From Phoronis australis (taxonomy: Eukaryota; Phoronida; Phoronidae), in the NCBI GenBank assembly GCA_002633005.1, contig NMRA01000004.1:379846-443845 (forward strand): a stretch of DNA of 64,000 nucleotides. The letters are read 5' to 3'. Shown here piece after piece: positions 13,905-25,337 of this stretch; the first letter of the stretch is position 1, and each line of letters begins with the position of its first letter. The position numbers and the translations under genes were made by a program. The notes below the pieces were generated by a model, which saw only the letters and a program-made list of their open reading frames with translations, was not told where the DNA came from and searched no databases.

Positions 13905-14480
13905 TAACTTTTTACCACTTTTTCATTAATTGGGTCTTGTGACCATGTCTTTTTAAGTAAAATTAAGCAAAAATAGTAAGGTGAATTTATACCAAAATAA
14001 AAATATCAATAACATGACCAAATTTCACTTGATATAAATGTTTATGCCAAAACCTCGATAATGCTCGTTGCAGTTTTCCAAAATATCATTTTAGTTTGTG
14101 CAACCTTTAACTTTTACATAAAAAACATAGAAGTCCTATTTTTACAGCTCCTAGTGCAAAAGCAGTGCTGTAGTGGAGCGTAGGCGCACGTAGGCGTAGC
14201 CAACCACCTTTTGGCATTTGAACGTAGCGCCTACGCACCGTAAGTTACGTTCAGTGCTCAAGGTGATACGGTGGGCTTTGGGCACCTACTTACCCCTAAT
14301 TTTACCACGTAACAGCACTGTGCAAAAGTGGAACATTTTAAAAAACATTCCAAGTAACAGCAGTTTGGTAAAGCATGGTATGTGAAAGTTCCATTTGAAT
14401 CCAACTGGCCATTTCTGACAGATATAATGTCCCAAAGTTGGCAGAGTTTGGACATTTTTCTAGGGTCCTACATAACCACA
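13905..14480 (+). repeat. Long interspersed repeat, copy 1 (interrupted by the hAT MITE)
   Basis: Diverged copy of 26440-27030. Shared blocks include TTAATTGGGTC.TGT.ACCAT, GGAACATTTTAAAAAA, and CATTTCTnAGA followed by GGGTCCTACAT. No open frame of note. Confidence 0.7.
14163..14320. mobile_element. 158-bp non-autonomous hAT element (MITE)
   Basis: Bounded by perfect 8-bp duplications TGCAAAAG (14155-14162 and 14321-14328). Ends are CAGTGCTG and CAGCACTG. An 8-bp target duplication and CAG-type ends are typical of hAT elements. The interior has short inverted GTAGGCG/CGCCTAC blocks and no coding potential. It sits inside a longer repeat, whose other copy has the empty site TGCAAATG at 26697. 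Confidence 0.88.
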
Positions 14481-15843
14481 AATCATTTACAATTTACTAT
14501 AAACCATACTCCTCTGGGTAAACACCCATGTTTGGCTGAACGGGCACTCATGACATTTACGAATTTTCATTTTTAAAGGCCTATGACCCAGCTTTAAAAG
14601 CCCACCCCCAATTTACACCATTGAGGCATGGTCTTTGTAAGTAACTCTCTCGCAAATTTTAGCAACCCCAAGATATGTTCAGTGACAACAGTCATTATCA
14701 TGGTCACTTGCAATATTTGGGTAGTTAAAAACCTGAAATTCTCCTACTTTTATTTGACTGTTGTCCACAAATCAAATGTAAATGTAAATGTAGCTTCAGG
14801 CCTGTTTACCAGAATTAATTGTTAGAGTAAACGCCATCCTCGACTTTTCAATAATTTTGTTTTTAAACGCCCATGCTTAGCTTAAAGCCCACCCCAATTT
14901 TTGAGTTCCTGAATTCAAGTCCCCTAGGAGCTAACCGGAATAAGTACAGAATTTAGTCTATCATTTATATTTTATTTTTATTGTTTATTCAAAGCACACG
15001 ATTAGAACTACCATTCAAAAACAAGAACTAATCTTCCTTTAGTTCCTGGTATGACAACACTCACACAGGCAAACACACACTGAAACAGTTGTGAAAATAG
15101 TTTCACTACCAATCAGAGACCTTTTTGGCTACCTCAAACTAGTTTCATTCAACTGAATGACAAGTATTGTTCTAGGTATCCTACAACTCCATGTAAAAAA
15201 TACTCAACTCACGTTAACATGGGCAATCAAAGAATTTGCAACAAATTTCCGTGATCATAACAACATTTATGCATCACATCAGTCAGTGCAAGTCCAGTGA
15301 TGTAAAAATGCATGACAATTTATCCCCAGTTATATATATAGCTTGTTTATACACCTGTACCATACCCATGAAATTATAGTGACCAAGTCAATATACAAAC
15401 GATGCCTACGCTAAACATACATGAATGTTACAGCTTCAGGCGCTCAGGTCACTACTTTGCTATTTAACAAAACGACATGACGCACAAAATTTTATTATAT
15501 TTTGATCCCTTAGAGCTCATTGTTGACACACAGCAGACGTGTAAAAGCCAGATTTTGCTTAAAGCTGCATTTTGCAATGTTTAGCTGGCTAAAAAACTCA
15601 CAATATTCCTTAAAGGGATAAGATTCTACGTCCATTATCGACTCGAGTCACAGGCTGTGTCTACATGTGCCATTTTCATTGAAATTTGCATTTACCATTT
15701 CTGAATTCACAATTGCAAAAAGATCTTGGATTTTTCCCATGCAAGTAACACTGGGGGGATTTTAGGACTAGAAACTTATACAAAAAATATGTGTTTGGAT
15801 TAGTCGGTGTGCACGGACAACAACTGCTTCCATTATATATATG

Positions 15844-16006
15844 TAGATTATTACATGTTCTCAGTCGTTATCCCCCATATTCTAGAGATCAAGTGCATTT
15901 TGAAGAATTATCGCCCGAGGGGCGTCAGCCCTGAGGGCGATAATCCTCCAAAATCCACAATGGCTGCAGATAAGGGGGATAACGGCTGAGAACATGTAAT
16001 AATCTA
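15844..16006. mobile_element. 163-bp fully palindromic MITE
   Basis: The outer 33 bp match inverted with one mismatch (TAGATTATTACATGTTCTCA onwards). The centre (15890-15956) is also inverted around GGGGCGTCAGCCC, so the whole element folds into one hairpin. The outermost TA on both sides could be a TA target duplication. A plus-strand frame across it is a by-product. Confidence 0.85.
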
Positions 16007-16248
16007 TTTATACCATATACTGAACGAGAATGAATCGATCTACCTTTCTCGACTCGCCTTGGCTTTGTAACTACTTTCTATGTAAGAGGCCCGGGGTCGG
16101 AGGTCCTGACCTTTTAGAAAAGCCAAGCTATTTTTGTCAAATAATGCTTTTAATCAAAACCAATTGAAAATTTATACAAAATGGAAAGAAAGGGAATCTA
16201 TAAATTAAGGTTTAGCAACTACACATAGCTTACTACACATTTTATCGT

Positions 16249-16684
16249 CTGCTAAAGTAGGTTACCACTGGTAACTGAGTATAATGCTCAAGTTGAAGGA
16301 TCCCGACGACACGATACCCGCATTCACATTGGAGATCAGCGATTTACAAGTGAGAGAAAATGAGAGATAAATTTCACTGAATTAAAATATCGTTTTTATG
16401 GAAATTATGCATCTTATTTTTCATAGCGTATAAATGTGGGTACAATGCACTTTGCTGAACATGATATTGTTGCGTGTGCTCATTTAAGTATTGTATTTTC
16501 ACATTTGATGACGTCAGATGCTGAGTGGTGCAGTGGTATAAAGTCGACAACTCAAAACTCTTTCGGACCGGGTTCAAAACCGGCCTCGATTCCCACCAAA
16601 ATGTTATCTCACTAGTGAGATAACTAAATGGGTTATTACACGGTTGTATTGGCCATTCGAGGCTGATATTGTGGTATAAAAAGA
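16249..16684 (+). repeat. Pol III-promoter repeat, copy 1
   Basis: Near-copy of 29156-29593 in opposite orientation. A-box TGGTGCAGTGG at 16526-16536 and B-box GGTTCAAAACC at 16571-16581, 45 bp apart as in tRNA genes. It has ~270 bp of conserved sequence before the tRNA-like part and ends TATTGGCCATTCGAGGCT. SINE-like, but with the tRNA part in the middle. Confidence 0.75.
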
Positions 16685-18104
16685 ATTATTGCAGATGCTC
16701 TGGTACAGCTTCTACCAGTGTGCAGTCTCCTCTGAGGTAGGCCCATTGCATTTATCACCTGGAACCATTTTATGCTATATTAATATATAGATAAAATTAA
16801 GATGAGGAACTAAAGACCTGACTAAAAGGTCTAGCAGTGTACTCCAGTGGGACCGACTCAAACCCATGATCTTGAGTAAAGGAAGCCGACACAAGGCAAC
16901 ACTGCTTCCTCTCAGTACATCCATTGTACGCTACAGAAAGAGTTGAGAAGGATTAAGGTTTACCAGGTACATAGCCAGGTATTAATTTTCAAAGTGCTCA
17001 GTAATTTAGAAGGCTATAGTATGTAAATCTGGCATAATTATTACAATTTTAGTGTTAATTTTGGCATTGTAATTTTATTTGATTGAGTCCAAAATGTCAA
17101 AATGACATTACACTAAACAATAGAATTAAACACTCAACAGTCATATCTTGCATTAGATTGTGCATTCTTTGTGTTCTGCTGTTTGACTAAATAAAGAAAC
17201 TATGTGACCACTAAAAGCTGCTCTAAAACACGGACTTTACATAAAATGTAAATCTCTGCTTATCTGGAAAGAATCAGTTGTTGCAAATTGAGAAGTAGGG
17301 ATCAATCAAATGTCAAAAAAGAAGCAATTTTCAAAGCATGTCTAGTAATTTCTCTGCTGCCACGTATCATGTGGTTGTAAAACTGTACACATTTTAGAGA
17401 GAAAATCCTGATAGACAAAAATAGACGCAGATTGTGGAGACTGCAAATTGCCAACAAGCTTGAAATGAACAGCCTAGATGAATAAATCAAGCAAACAGAA
17501 AACATCATAACTTGTCAACCCCAATGGTTTAAGTGGGAAGCTCAATGCTGTGATTTTTTCCGAAGGCCATGGAGGATAAAAAATGTCATTGCTAATCACT
17601 AAGTGAAGTGTGTGGGATTTTATCACACAAATCAGCCAAATACTCCATGCACATGAATAAAACTGTAAATACGCATCCCTGAGTGAATTTAAGAGAGCTT
17701 GTATAAAGCTATAAAACAGACAACATTATAATAGTTTTGTTCGCAAGAATAATTACTGCCAAATGACTGATTCAAAAATAACAACGCAGTGGGTGGGTGT
17801 TTCCGCCACTTTTCGAGTGAATAATTCCTGAACTACAAATCTTTCTGTCAGTTCATTAAGGTTACATCTGCAAAAAAAACTGTACATAATCTGTCAAAAA
17901 CAACTTTTGATTTGAGTTACTTACGTTATAAAATCAGTCTCATCCTTACTAAGATTAAGAAAGGATTTCTGGGCTTGAAAAGAAATGACAGTTAAATATT
18001 GCTTCAAACCATATGACTGTGGAACTTCTAACAGCGGGTTTATTTTACCCACATGTAGCTGTCAGGAATGCCAATAACCTTTCATTGCAAATAATTTCAA
18101 TTCC

Positions 18105-18356
18105 TTAACGTTGGAAGCTCAAATACGCCAGTGGCAAATGTCGTTTTTGACCCCACAACATGGTACATTGCCTCTTCCACAGTGGCAGGTTTACATGACC
18201 AGTGGCAAACATGTTTTTTCTATTGTTATTCTTGAGAAGAGGAACACTGGCGGACTTAGATTGTTGAGAGGCGATGCGACCAAACATTTGCAAAAGCTCA
18301 TGGTCAGGCCGTAGGTCTTTTTGCTCATACTCAGAGGGGTCAATGAGGAATGGGTA
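18105..18356 (-). pseudogene. Unidentified 83-codon open frame, possible gene or element relic
   Basis: Continuous from a stop at 18357-18359 to TAA at 18105. It includes PFLIDPSEYEQKDLRPDHEL, LQMFGRIASQQSKSAS and NRKNMFATGHVNLPLWKRQ, a composition that looks like a real protein rather than AT-rich noise. No clear splice sites or start. It sits between candidate exons of another gene and 250 bp from an LTR-like repeat, so it may be a retroposed or transposon-derived piece. Confidence 0.25.
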
Positions 18357-18611
18357 TTAACCATTTCGAGCTTGGACTGGGTACTACAGAGTTTGCATAT
18401 AGTGGCTTAGTGCTGGGCAGGGACAGTAGTTAATCATGGGTGTCTTCATGCAAAATAGGCCTTTTGAAATTGACACACTAGGTCAGTGTGAACTCAGTGC
18501 TCTTAGTGAGCAACTGTCCCAGTTGGACTGTGCAACTAAACACGGCTTAATAAAGAGTTTATGATCTTAGCTGAAAAGATAATTGCGTAACAAAGCAAAT
18601 CACGAATGCAT

Positions 18612-18889
18612 TGAACACCAAAACATGTATTTCACCGTGAACTGCATATATTTCAGTTCAGTTGCACAGGATATACGTTCAATTCCATACAGGCCCAAGA
18701 AAGAAACACACCCTTTCCCGAAGCCTTTTGCTAGCGAAGTGCCCCACACAAAGTCATGCCCGCATGGCCCAATTGTAACAAAGGCTATACAACGCACTGA
18801 GAGATGCAACAAAAGACATTAAGCATAAGAATAAATGAACAATAGCAACTAAATAAGCATAACAATAAACGGCATCCCGGCCCGTCACA
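18612..18889 (-). mobile_element. Candidate 3' LTR of the degraded element
   Basis: On the minus strand it starts TGTGACGGG right after a polypurine tract (18890-18901) and ends GTGTTCA. A diverged direct copy lies at 21212-~21485; a 60-bp stretch (ACAAAAGACATTAAGCATA onwards) is nearly identical. The TG...CA ends, purine tract and gag orientation agree with an LTR. The 5' copy has lost its outer end. Confidence 0.5.
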
Positions 18890-18930
18890 TTCTTCTCCCC
18901 TAGCAGAAAATGTTGTCCCTACTAATTTCT

Positions 18931-19203
18931 CTAAGCGCTCAGCGACCATTGGGTAACGCTTTCATTTTTATCCTGTCCAGAACTGTAGAATTTTTCAACA
19001 ATTTTCCCAGCACGTAACATAACACCGTATCTAGAATTTAAGTTACTAAGTAACTCATCTACATACAAATCAGATTCAAGCACTTCAGCGGCACTGCCCC
19101 TCAAAGAGTACCTGATCGGTTCATTACAGCGTTTTCCTGTTGCTCCCAACTTGTTCGATTCTATAGCCCAACAACAAGTTGGGAAGTTTACCTCTGTAGC
19201 CAA
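18931..19203 (-). pseudogene. Gag-like fragment of an LTR retrotransposon
   Basis: The open frame contains LRGSAAEVLESDLYVDELLS, RYGVMLRAGKIVEKFYSSGQ and DKNESVTQW. Ty3/gypsy-type Gag (and the PNMA-like genes derived from it) has L-RG-A-xVL ... FG ... FY-Q-ESV-W in this order. The fragment ends about 40 bp before a purine tract and an LTR-like repeat. No protease, reverse transcriptase or integrase follows, so the element is dead. Confidence 0.55.
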
Positions 19204-19665
19204 TATCTTACAGGACTGATTAACTCCATCCTGGCATTTATGGTTGGAGGGCCAGCTCTCTTTTGTTTGATAATTGCCCTAATCTCCAATAACATCCTAA
19301 TCTACCCTGACTGGGCTGTACTGTTAAAAGTAAAAGTTAGGTTATAACATATTTGAACGTAAACCAATAGCACTTCTGAAATCTTCGTCAAATGGTGATC
19401 ATGTTTAGTTTTTGAATCCATCGCCAAACTCGCTCAACTGAAACCGAAGTTACGACAATCTATTCTTTCCGAATCCCACATCAATTCACTCTGAGTTTGA
19501 CTGTGTTCACACGTGGTCTGTAATACACCTGGTAGATAATTGTCCTGCTTGTTGTCTAAACAGACAAAAGATGTTGCTTGGCAGTTAACAAAGAAGCTAG
19601 ATGTTATCACACGCTCAGAAGCCCCCACGTCTGGTAAAGTCATTGAATGGGAAAACCCTGTCATG
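19128..19665 (-). repeat. ~535-bp module, copy 1
   Basis: Shares ~535 bp with 20125-20650 (same strand) and 36150-36690 (opposite strand). Its first part is an open frame: GASERVITSSFFVNC, SFVCLDNKQDNYLPG, then a stop. Its second part ends GGAGCAACAGGAAAACGC, where it runs into the gag-like frame. Confidence 0.8.
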
Positions 19666-19803
19666 CGTCGTTTTACATAACCTGCAAACACTGAACCTCG
19701 CATAACCACTGCTGTTGAAAGGAAATTCCTGTGCTATCACTACATGAAAATGTGCTAAGCGAACAAAGTCACTATGAACAACATTACCCCCATGAGTTCA
19801 CAC

Positions 19804-20121
19804 TCAAAAACACATGTTACTCTCAACACTGCTAGAGTCGCCAGACGCAGCAGCAGATGACATCATTTTCTTTTGAACAGGAGACAACTCGCCTATCATT
19901 GAAATCAACGATGACATATTTTCATCACTTTTACTGACACACTCACAGAGAAACGACTCATCAGTAACAGTAGCTTTTGAAATTTTCAATTTGAAATCCT
20001 TGAAATGGTTCTTACGAATGAAATTAACACACTTATTAACCAATTTGTCAGAATAAGAGACTATGTAAAGGCCGCTATAAGTTACCTCGCCAAGCATGCT
20101 TAACGCCATTGCGAATTTCAT
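19804..20121 (-). pseudogene. 105-codon open frame between repeat modules
   Basis: Contains KISKATVTDESFLCECVSK, MSSLISMIGELSPVQKKMMS and a Ser-rich end. It starts at the edge of repeat copy 2 and ends just before copy 1. It may be part of the retroelement's protein, but I cannot assign a family. Confidence 0.25.
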
Positions 20122-20124
20122 TAC

Positions 20125-20650
20125 GGCCTTTTTCCATTGCTCCCAACTTGTTCGATCCTATAATTGCCCAACAAATTGGAAAGATGACCGCAGTAGCCAA
20201 TGATATCTTACACGACTGATTATCTCCATTCTGGCATTTATGATAGAAGGGCCGGCTCTATTTTGTCCGATAATTGCTCTAATCTCTTATCAGATCGTAT
20301 CTAGCCTGGGCTGTGCTGCTAAAAATGAAAGTTAAGTTATAACACATTTGAACATAAACCAATAGCATTTCTGAATTCCTTGTCAATTAAATGCTGATCA
20401 TGTTTAGTTTTTGAATAACCATGCAAAATTGCCCAACTACAGCAGAAGTTAAGACAATCCATTCTACCAGTTTTCAGTAACCCTTTGAAGCCTGGGAGAT
20501 AATTGGCATGCTTGTTGTCATACAGGACAAAAGACTGTGCTGGGCAGTTAACAAAGGAGCCAGATGTTATCGCACGTTCAGAACCCCTCACTTCTGGAAA
20601 AGTTGCCGAATGACAGAACGCCGTCATGTCAGCAGGCAGAAAATTCAGCA
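20125..20650 (-). repeat. ~535-bp module, copy 2
   Basis: The copy keeps the same protein frame (GSERAITSGSFVNC, FVLYDNKHANYLPG), with substitutions that largely preserve residues. It lacks about 30 bp that encode the TTCEHSQTQSE stretch in copy 1. Confidence 0.8.
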
Positions 20651-21211
20651 ACTCACACTCTGGCACGTCAGGAACAATCACACATTTGTCACACAGGGAA
20701 TCCATGACAAAGAATGAAATGCAAGGACCATGAACAATCTTAGAAAAAACCACACTAATGTGAGATAACATGACCTCCGTACTGCATGAAAATAGACATG
20801 TTCATGAAATTAAAGCACTCTCAATACAAGGGATATGGAGAGAACTTATATCAGGCAATAATAAAAAAATTCAGTGATGCAAAACAAGTGAGTTCAGTTT
20901 CCCGCAGAATAGGGCGTCGTCAAACACATAGTCCTGAAAACTTCCGTTCCTCTTGGTGAGCACAAGGATATGTAATTCACGACAACACCACGAACTTGTG
21001 ACCATGGTAATAGCAAAGGAAGACAGTGCCCATTCGAGAGAAAATTCTTACCCAAGCCGTAAGACACAAAGCTTGTAAAGTCAGGTAGCAGTTCAATCTA
21101 CCATGCAAGGCCATAGCACGGCCATAGTTTGTTAGATGTCATCACCAAACAAAAGTTCCCATAGGATCGCAGCATGTTGGGCACCAAATATAACAAAGGA
21201 AATCTCCAGAC
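20651..21211. other. Interior of degraded LTR element, no assignable gene
   Basis: Lies between the 5' LTR-like repeat and module copy 2. A minus-strand frame (up to 20771) runs from MLSHISVVFSKIVHG into the module. No reverse transcriptase or integrase motifs were seen. Confidence 0.4.
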
Positions 21212-21485
21212 TGAACACCACAATGTGTATTTCACCTCAACGCATACATTGCAGTTCAGTTGCACATGACATACGCTGAATTCCATATAGGCCAAAGACG
21301 GAAACACACCCTTCTTAGAAGCCTGTTGATAGCAAAGAAGTGCCTCAGACACATGCATACAGTCACGCTCCCATGGCCACGTAACAAAGACTAGGCTATA
21401 CAGTGCACTGAGACGAAACAAAAGACATTAAGCATAGGAATAAATGAACAATAGCAACTAAATAAGCATAACAATAAACAAAGTA
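21212..21485 (-). mobile_element. Candidate 5' LTR of the degraded element (outer end lost)
   Basis: Direct repeat of 18612-18889, about 2.6 kb away. On the minus strand a TGG lies two bases after its end, but I could not match a tRNA primer site with confidence. Confidence 0.45.
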
Positions 21486-21639
21486 CACCTACTAACGTGA
21501 GTCCCATCACAATTGTTTTGTTGCCCCCTATGGATTCTGTTCTGAGAGCTGGAATGCCATGAGGAATGAGTATTGAGCACCCATTTGTAATAAAATTGTA
21601 GGAAATGTTTTAAGTAACTTGTAAGCAAGGTCTGTCATT

Positions 21640-21772
21640 GGTGGCACAGCTCTGAAAAAAGTGGGGGCTAAAGCCCCTCTTGGTGCACCGCTTATGGACC
21701 ATGTGTGCATAGCACTGAAAAAAGTGGGGGCTATAGCTCCCCCAGCCCCCTGTGGTGCGCCGACCATCTCAC
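21640..21772. repeat. GC-rich dimeric repeat, second locus
   Basis: Two units of CTGAAAAAAGTGGGGGCTA followed by a C-rich block and GGTGCGCCG. Opposite orientation to 40259-40412. It lies ~150 bp from the sequence gap; a GGGGGCGAAAG...CCCCCCC stretch follows the gap, which may hold more of the same. Confidence 0.65.
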
Positions 21773-21917
21773 AAAGCAACTTTTGGGGAAATTTTGAGCA
21801 TTTGAACCCATGTTATACTGAGTCTTGCAAAATAAGGAAAAGGCAGTTAAGTACAGCAATTACTTTTGTCTTATTTCATAGGAGTTTTGTGGTATGCAGC
21901 ATCTGATAAAATGGATT

Positions 21918-22041
21918 NNNNNNNNNNNNNNNNNNNNNNNNNNNNNNNNNNNNNNNNNNNNNNNNNNNNNNNNNNNNNNNNNNNNNNNNNNNNNNNNNNN
22001 NNNNNNNNNNNNNNNNNNNNNNNNNNNNNNNNNNNNNNNNN
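21918..22041. other. Assembly gap (124 N)
   Basis: Run of unknown bases. Frames read through it are meaningless. Confidence 0.99.
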
Positions 22042-22467
22042 GGGGGCGAAAGAGTCCAAACCCCCCCTGCTCAGCTACTTTTGTCATTACTGCAATGGAG
22101 GAAAGTGCCCCCTGATTTCAGACTGCTCTCTGGTCATTATCCTAGCAGATCTGAGCACCAGCAATGAGTGATGAGATATCTTCCACACTCTCTCTCCGGT
22201 GACTGTGAGTTCTCATAATAGCCATTCCTGCCATTCAGACATGCATCTTTTGTGAGTTTGGTATAGAACAAGTTTCTTGCAAAAAATGAGATCACGCAAG
22301 ACCATAAAAAATCATCCGAATGAAAGGAGAAATGGACGCCACTGATTGGGACTCAGGAATGTTGAATTACATGGGATGGGAGATAATTAACACTTTCTGT
22401 TGCATACTAAGTCAGGACTACTCATCTTAAGTTTCTGGTGAGTGTCATGCATTCATGGCCAAGCCTA

Positions 22468-22888
22468 AAGTCCCGTTTAGACATCAACTTTTGCCAAAAG
22501 GGCCCGGCGCAACTGACACGGAGCAAATTGACCCATGTCAAGCGGCCATTTACACACAACTCACTAACTGTGGCAAGACGGAAATTGCAGGCTGGAGAGA
22601 CTGGATCGCACATGTGCAGGTTTACAAATGACGAGAGTTTCAGAGACATTAGAACCCATACGTAGGTCATTAGGCAAGCGCAGTAGAGATGATCCTTTCC
22701 GCCTTGCCCCACTTTCGTGTTTAGACATATAATTGACACGGAGTAAGATGTTTGGGCGCAAATTGCTCTATCTCACAAACGGGTGGCAAAAATTTGTCAA
22801 TTTGCTCCGTGTCAGTCCGTTTACACACTGGAACAACTCGTTCTGTGTCAGCTGATCCGTGTCAACTTTGTAAGTGTAAACGGCACTT
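22468..22888. mobile_element. ~420-bp foldback MITE
   Basis: Ends AAGTCCCGTTTAGACATCAA and, inverted, AAGTGCCGTTTACACTTACA. Internally GACACGGAGCAAATTGAC (22515) is inverted at GTCAATTTGCTCCGTGTC (~22797). It explains the cluster of overlapping frames in the region. Confidence 0.7.
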
Positions 22889-22929
22889 AATAGAGTGGGG
22901 TTACTATGGGGGTGGACAGCAAATAAATG

Positions 22930-23315
22930 TGGTGGCCCACTGGGCCAGTTAGTCTGAAAAGTTACTGGCCCGGCTGCAAGATGCTGGCCCAGCTTTTAAC
23001 ATCCCAACTATATTTTTCTCAATTTTTTCCATTTATACTAAATGCAGATTAGAGCTTGAGGACCATTTTTGTTTCGTTTTTAGCTTTTGGTGAGGATTTA
23101 TTACCCACAATTAAGGTTTAAAAGTAAACTCGTTGTCATTCAAGTGGTGAGAGGCAAACAAAATTAGCCAATAGACTTTTTTGAATTAATTGAATATGAG
23201 ACCACATCCACACAGAGCCCATTATCTGAAAGTTACTTGGCCGCGGGACAGTAACTTTAAAAGTTACTGGCCTGGCCACAAATCCACTGGCCCCTGGCCA
23301 CCGTGAATTTCGAAC
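22930..23315. repeat. ACTGGCCC-rich repeat pair
   Basis: AAAAGTTACTGGCCCGGC near 22958 recurs as AAAAGTTACTGGCCTGGCC near 23260, each within a cluster of TGGCCC words. Probably an old dispersed repeat. Confidence 0.45.
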
Positions 23316-23931
23316 GCTGGATGTACGGTGGACATTTTAGAAACCTCCCTTACGAAAATGCAACAGTAGCCTTACAATTAATAGAAGAGTCCCTGGACTG
23401 CCATCTTCAATGACACCAGCCAAATTCTCAATGTTGCACGGCGTACTTTTTGCAGTCCAAATATTTTCTGTAAAAAATGTTCTTAACTTTCTCATAGTTT
23501 TAATGCTAATTGTCCATCAGCATAAATTGCAGAAATAAATTATCAGGATATTACACAGCATATTTAATAAGCTTAGAATCTGGCTAACTGAATGCCTCCA
23601 CTTGTTGGATCATACAGCAGTGTCAATGCCTGGTCACAAGGTCAAGGAAGACCTTGTCTTCTGTTACAGGAAAACTGATTTTGAATAATTATTACAGGTT
23701 GAAAAAGGAGTTCATAAACAACAAGTTACACAAACAAAATTTTTACTTTTTATGACTTGGTGTGTGATGTCATTGAAAGGTTACATGAACCCAACCTTCT
23801 TTCTACCGCCATAATACTAGTTATAGTTTGTTCCATAATCTAGTTATAGTTTGTTCCTAAATGATTTCTGGGCTTCAATACAACTTGGTTTGATATTGCT
23901 TGAAAGCAAACTTAATACATAAAATGGTAAT

Positions 23932-24013
23932 AGTCAGATATAATGTGCCCGTATTTTTCTCCACTGAATAACAGGAATCAAAGTGGTTCTCGGAATCTGG
24001 GTACGTTATATCT
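23932..24013. mobile_element. Diverged copy of the 97-bp foldback element
   Basis: Starts AGTCAGATATAATGTGCCCG and ends GTACGTTATATCTT. Its central loop (TTCTCCACTGAATAAC) is the reverse complement of the loop at 35564-35586. Confidence 0.65.
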
Positions 24014-24659
24014 TGCTATTGCCCATGAAATCACCCAATTTAACAAGGCAACTTTTTCAGCAAGCAATTATATAGAAAATGTTTAATACTTCCCAAGCCC
24101 ATAATTCATATCTGATCTGACTAGTTTTATAACCAAAAGTGGTGTAAATTAACCATTCAGTTCTTTGGTAGAAAGCCGGTTTGTAGCACCTTTAAAGAAT
24201 TGAGACACTTTAGGTGCAGTTGCTTAGCAATATGTCATTGTATGGGTCTCTTGAAAGATATGCATTATTCACACTCCCATCTGCTCCTTCTCAGAAACTC
24301 AAAAACTTAGATTTCAAATAAATGCTAATTGAGAATTCCTAAATACAATCAGCAAAGTAGCAGGGGTTTGCTTCATTGTTTTTTGAATTTTCAAGCCTCA
24401 ACACTCGTTTCATGCACACTTATGATGTACGAAAAGGAATTTTGGTAATGAAATTTTTAAAGTTCCCAACAAAATTCATCCTCACTTTGCCACATCCAGC
24501 AGAGTGCAAAGTAAATGCTGAAATACCCTGTTGATTTAAAAGCCAAATTAGCTCCAGCATCTTTGTGGTTAACACAGCAACAAAAGAGCAACATTCCTGT
24601 ATTGATTTCTGATGCAGAATAACTGGAGAGACAGTTCCAAATATGAGCAAAGTACTTAC

Positions 24660-24701
24660 CAGTTGGTCTGTACCGCACTTCCGCTTGTCATCCTTGAACT
24701 T
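24660..24701 (-). CDS. Candidate exon 3 of 5, unidentified gene
   Basis: A 42-nt exon (CCTATAG acceptor, CTG|GTAAGT donor), phase 0 to 0: KFKDDKRKCGTDQL. The donor is strong and the acceptor tract weak. Supported mainly by phase agreement with the exon before it. Confidence 0.35.
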
Positions 24702-25251
24702 CTATAGGCCTAGTGCATATTTCATCAAATCCAGAGTTGGAAGGCTGGGACACCACTTGCGGTTGTGCTGAGCCACGAATCACCCCCCTTCCAAGTGTAG
24801 AGACGGTACCACAATAGATGAACACGCGTCAGGGACTGGTCAATAAGTTTGTGGCATCTGTCCAGGTGTTTGACTAAAGATTCCTTTACACACGGTATGG
24901 AGGCAACATAAGGATTCACGTGGGCAGGTCCAAAGTGAGGGGTGTGCCATTGGCTGTCTAATGGAAAACTGTTTGAAGTAATTAACATAAATTCTATGAA
25001 TGGAGATATACTGTGAACAATGGGTAACATGGTGTACAGGAATAGTATTAATTTTTTATGTGATTCTGAAAAGTAATTAACATACATTCCAAGAATAGGC
25101 GACAAAAACACAATAGGCAACTGGTAAGCTTAAGATAGCATTAAAAGTAGTCGTGTTTTATTCGATTCTGAATGGACTGATTTCTCGAAAAATGGCTGAA
25201 TTAGTATAAATTTTGTGAATGAACACAAAGGGCATATCCACATGTACTCAC

Positions 25252-25337
25252 ACTGCGAACATTCTGCAAAGCAAATGCTTCCATTACTTTTGCAATTTCT
25301 TGTCTATTGATACATTCAAAGAGTCCTATTTCCTTGA
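25252..25337 (-). CDS. Candidate exon 2 of 5, unidentified gene
   Basis: A CCTCTGTTTCCTCTC tract precedes the acceptor TTCAAG|TC; the donor is AGT|GTGAGT. 28 codons: KEIGLFECINRQEIAKVMEA and FALQNVRS. Phase 1 to 0, consistent with the neighbouring candidate exons. Confidence 0.45.

Noticed and set aside
17925-17948. 24-nt microexon KDETDFI between excellent splice sites
   Set aside because: It needs a phase-2 donor before it; the nearest candidate exon exits in phase 0. Kept only as a note.
21860-22171. Frames reading across 21918-22041
   Set aside because: Mostly N residues; they are products of the gap.
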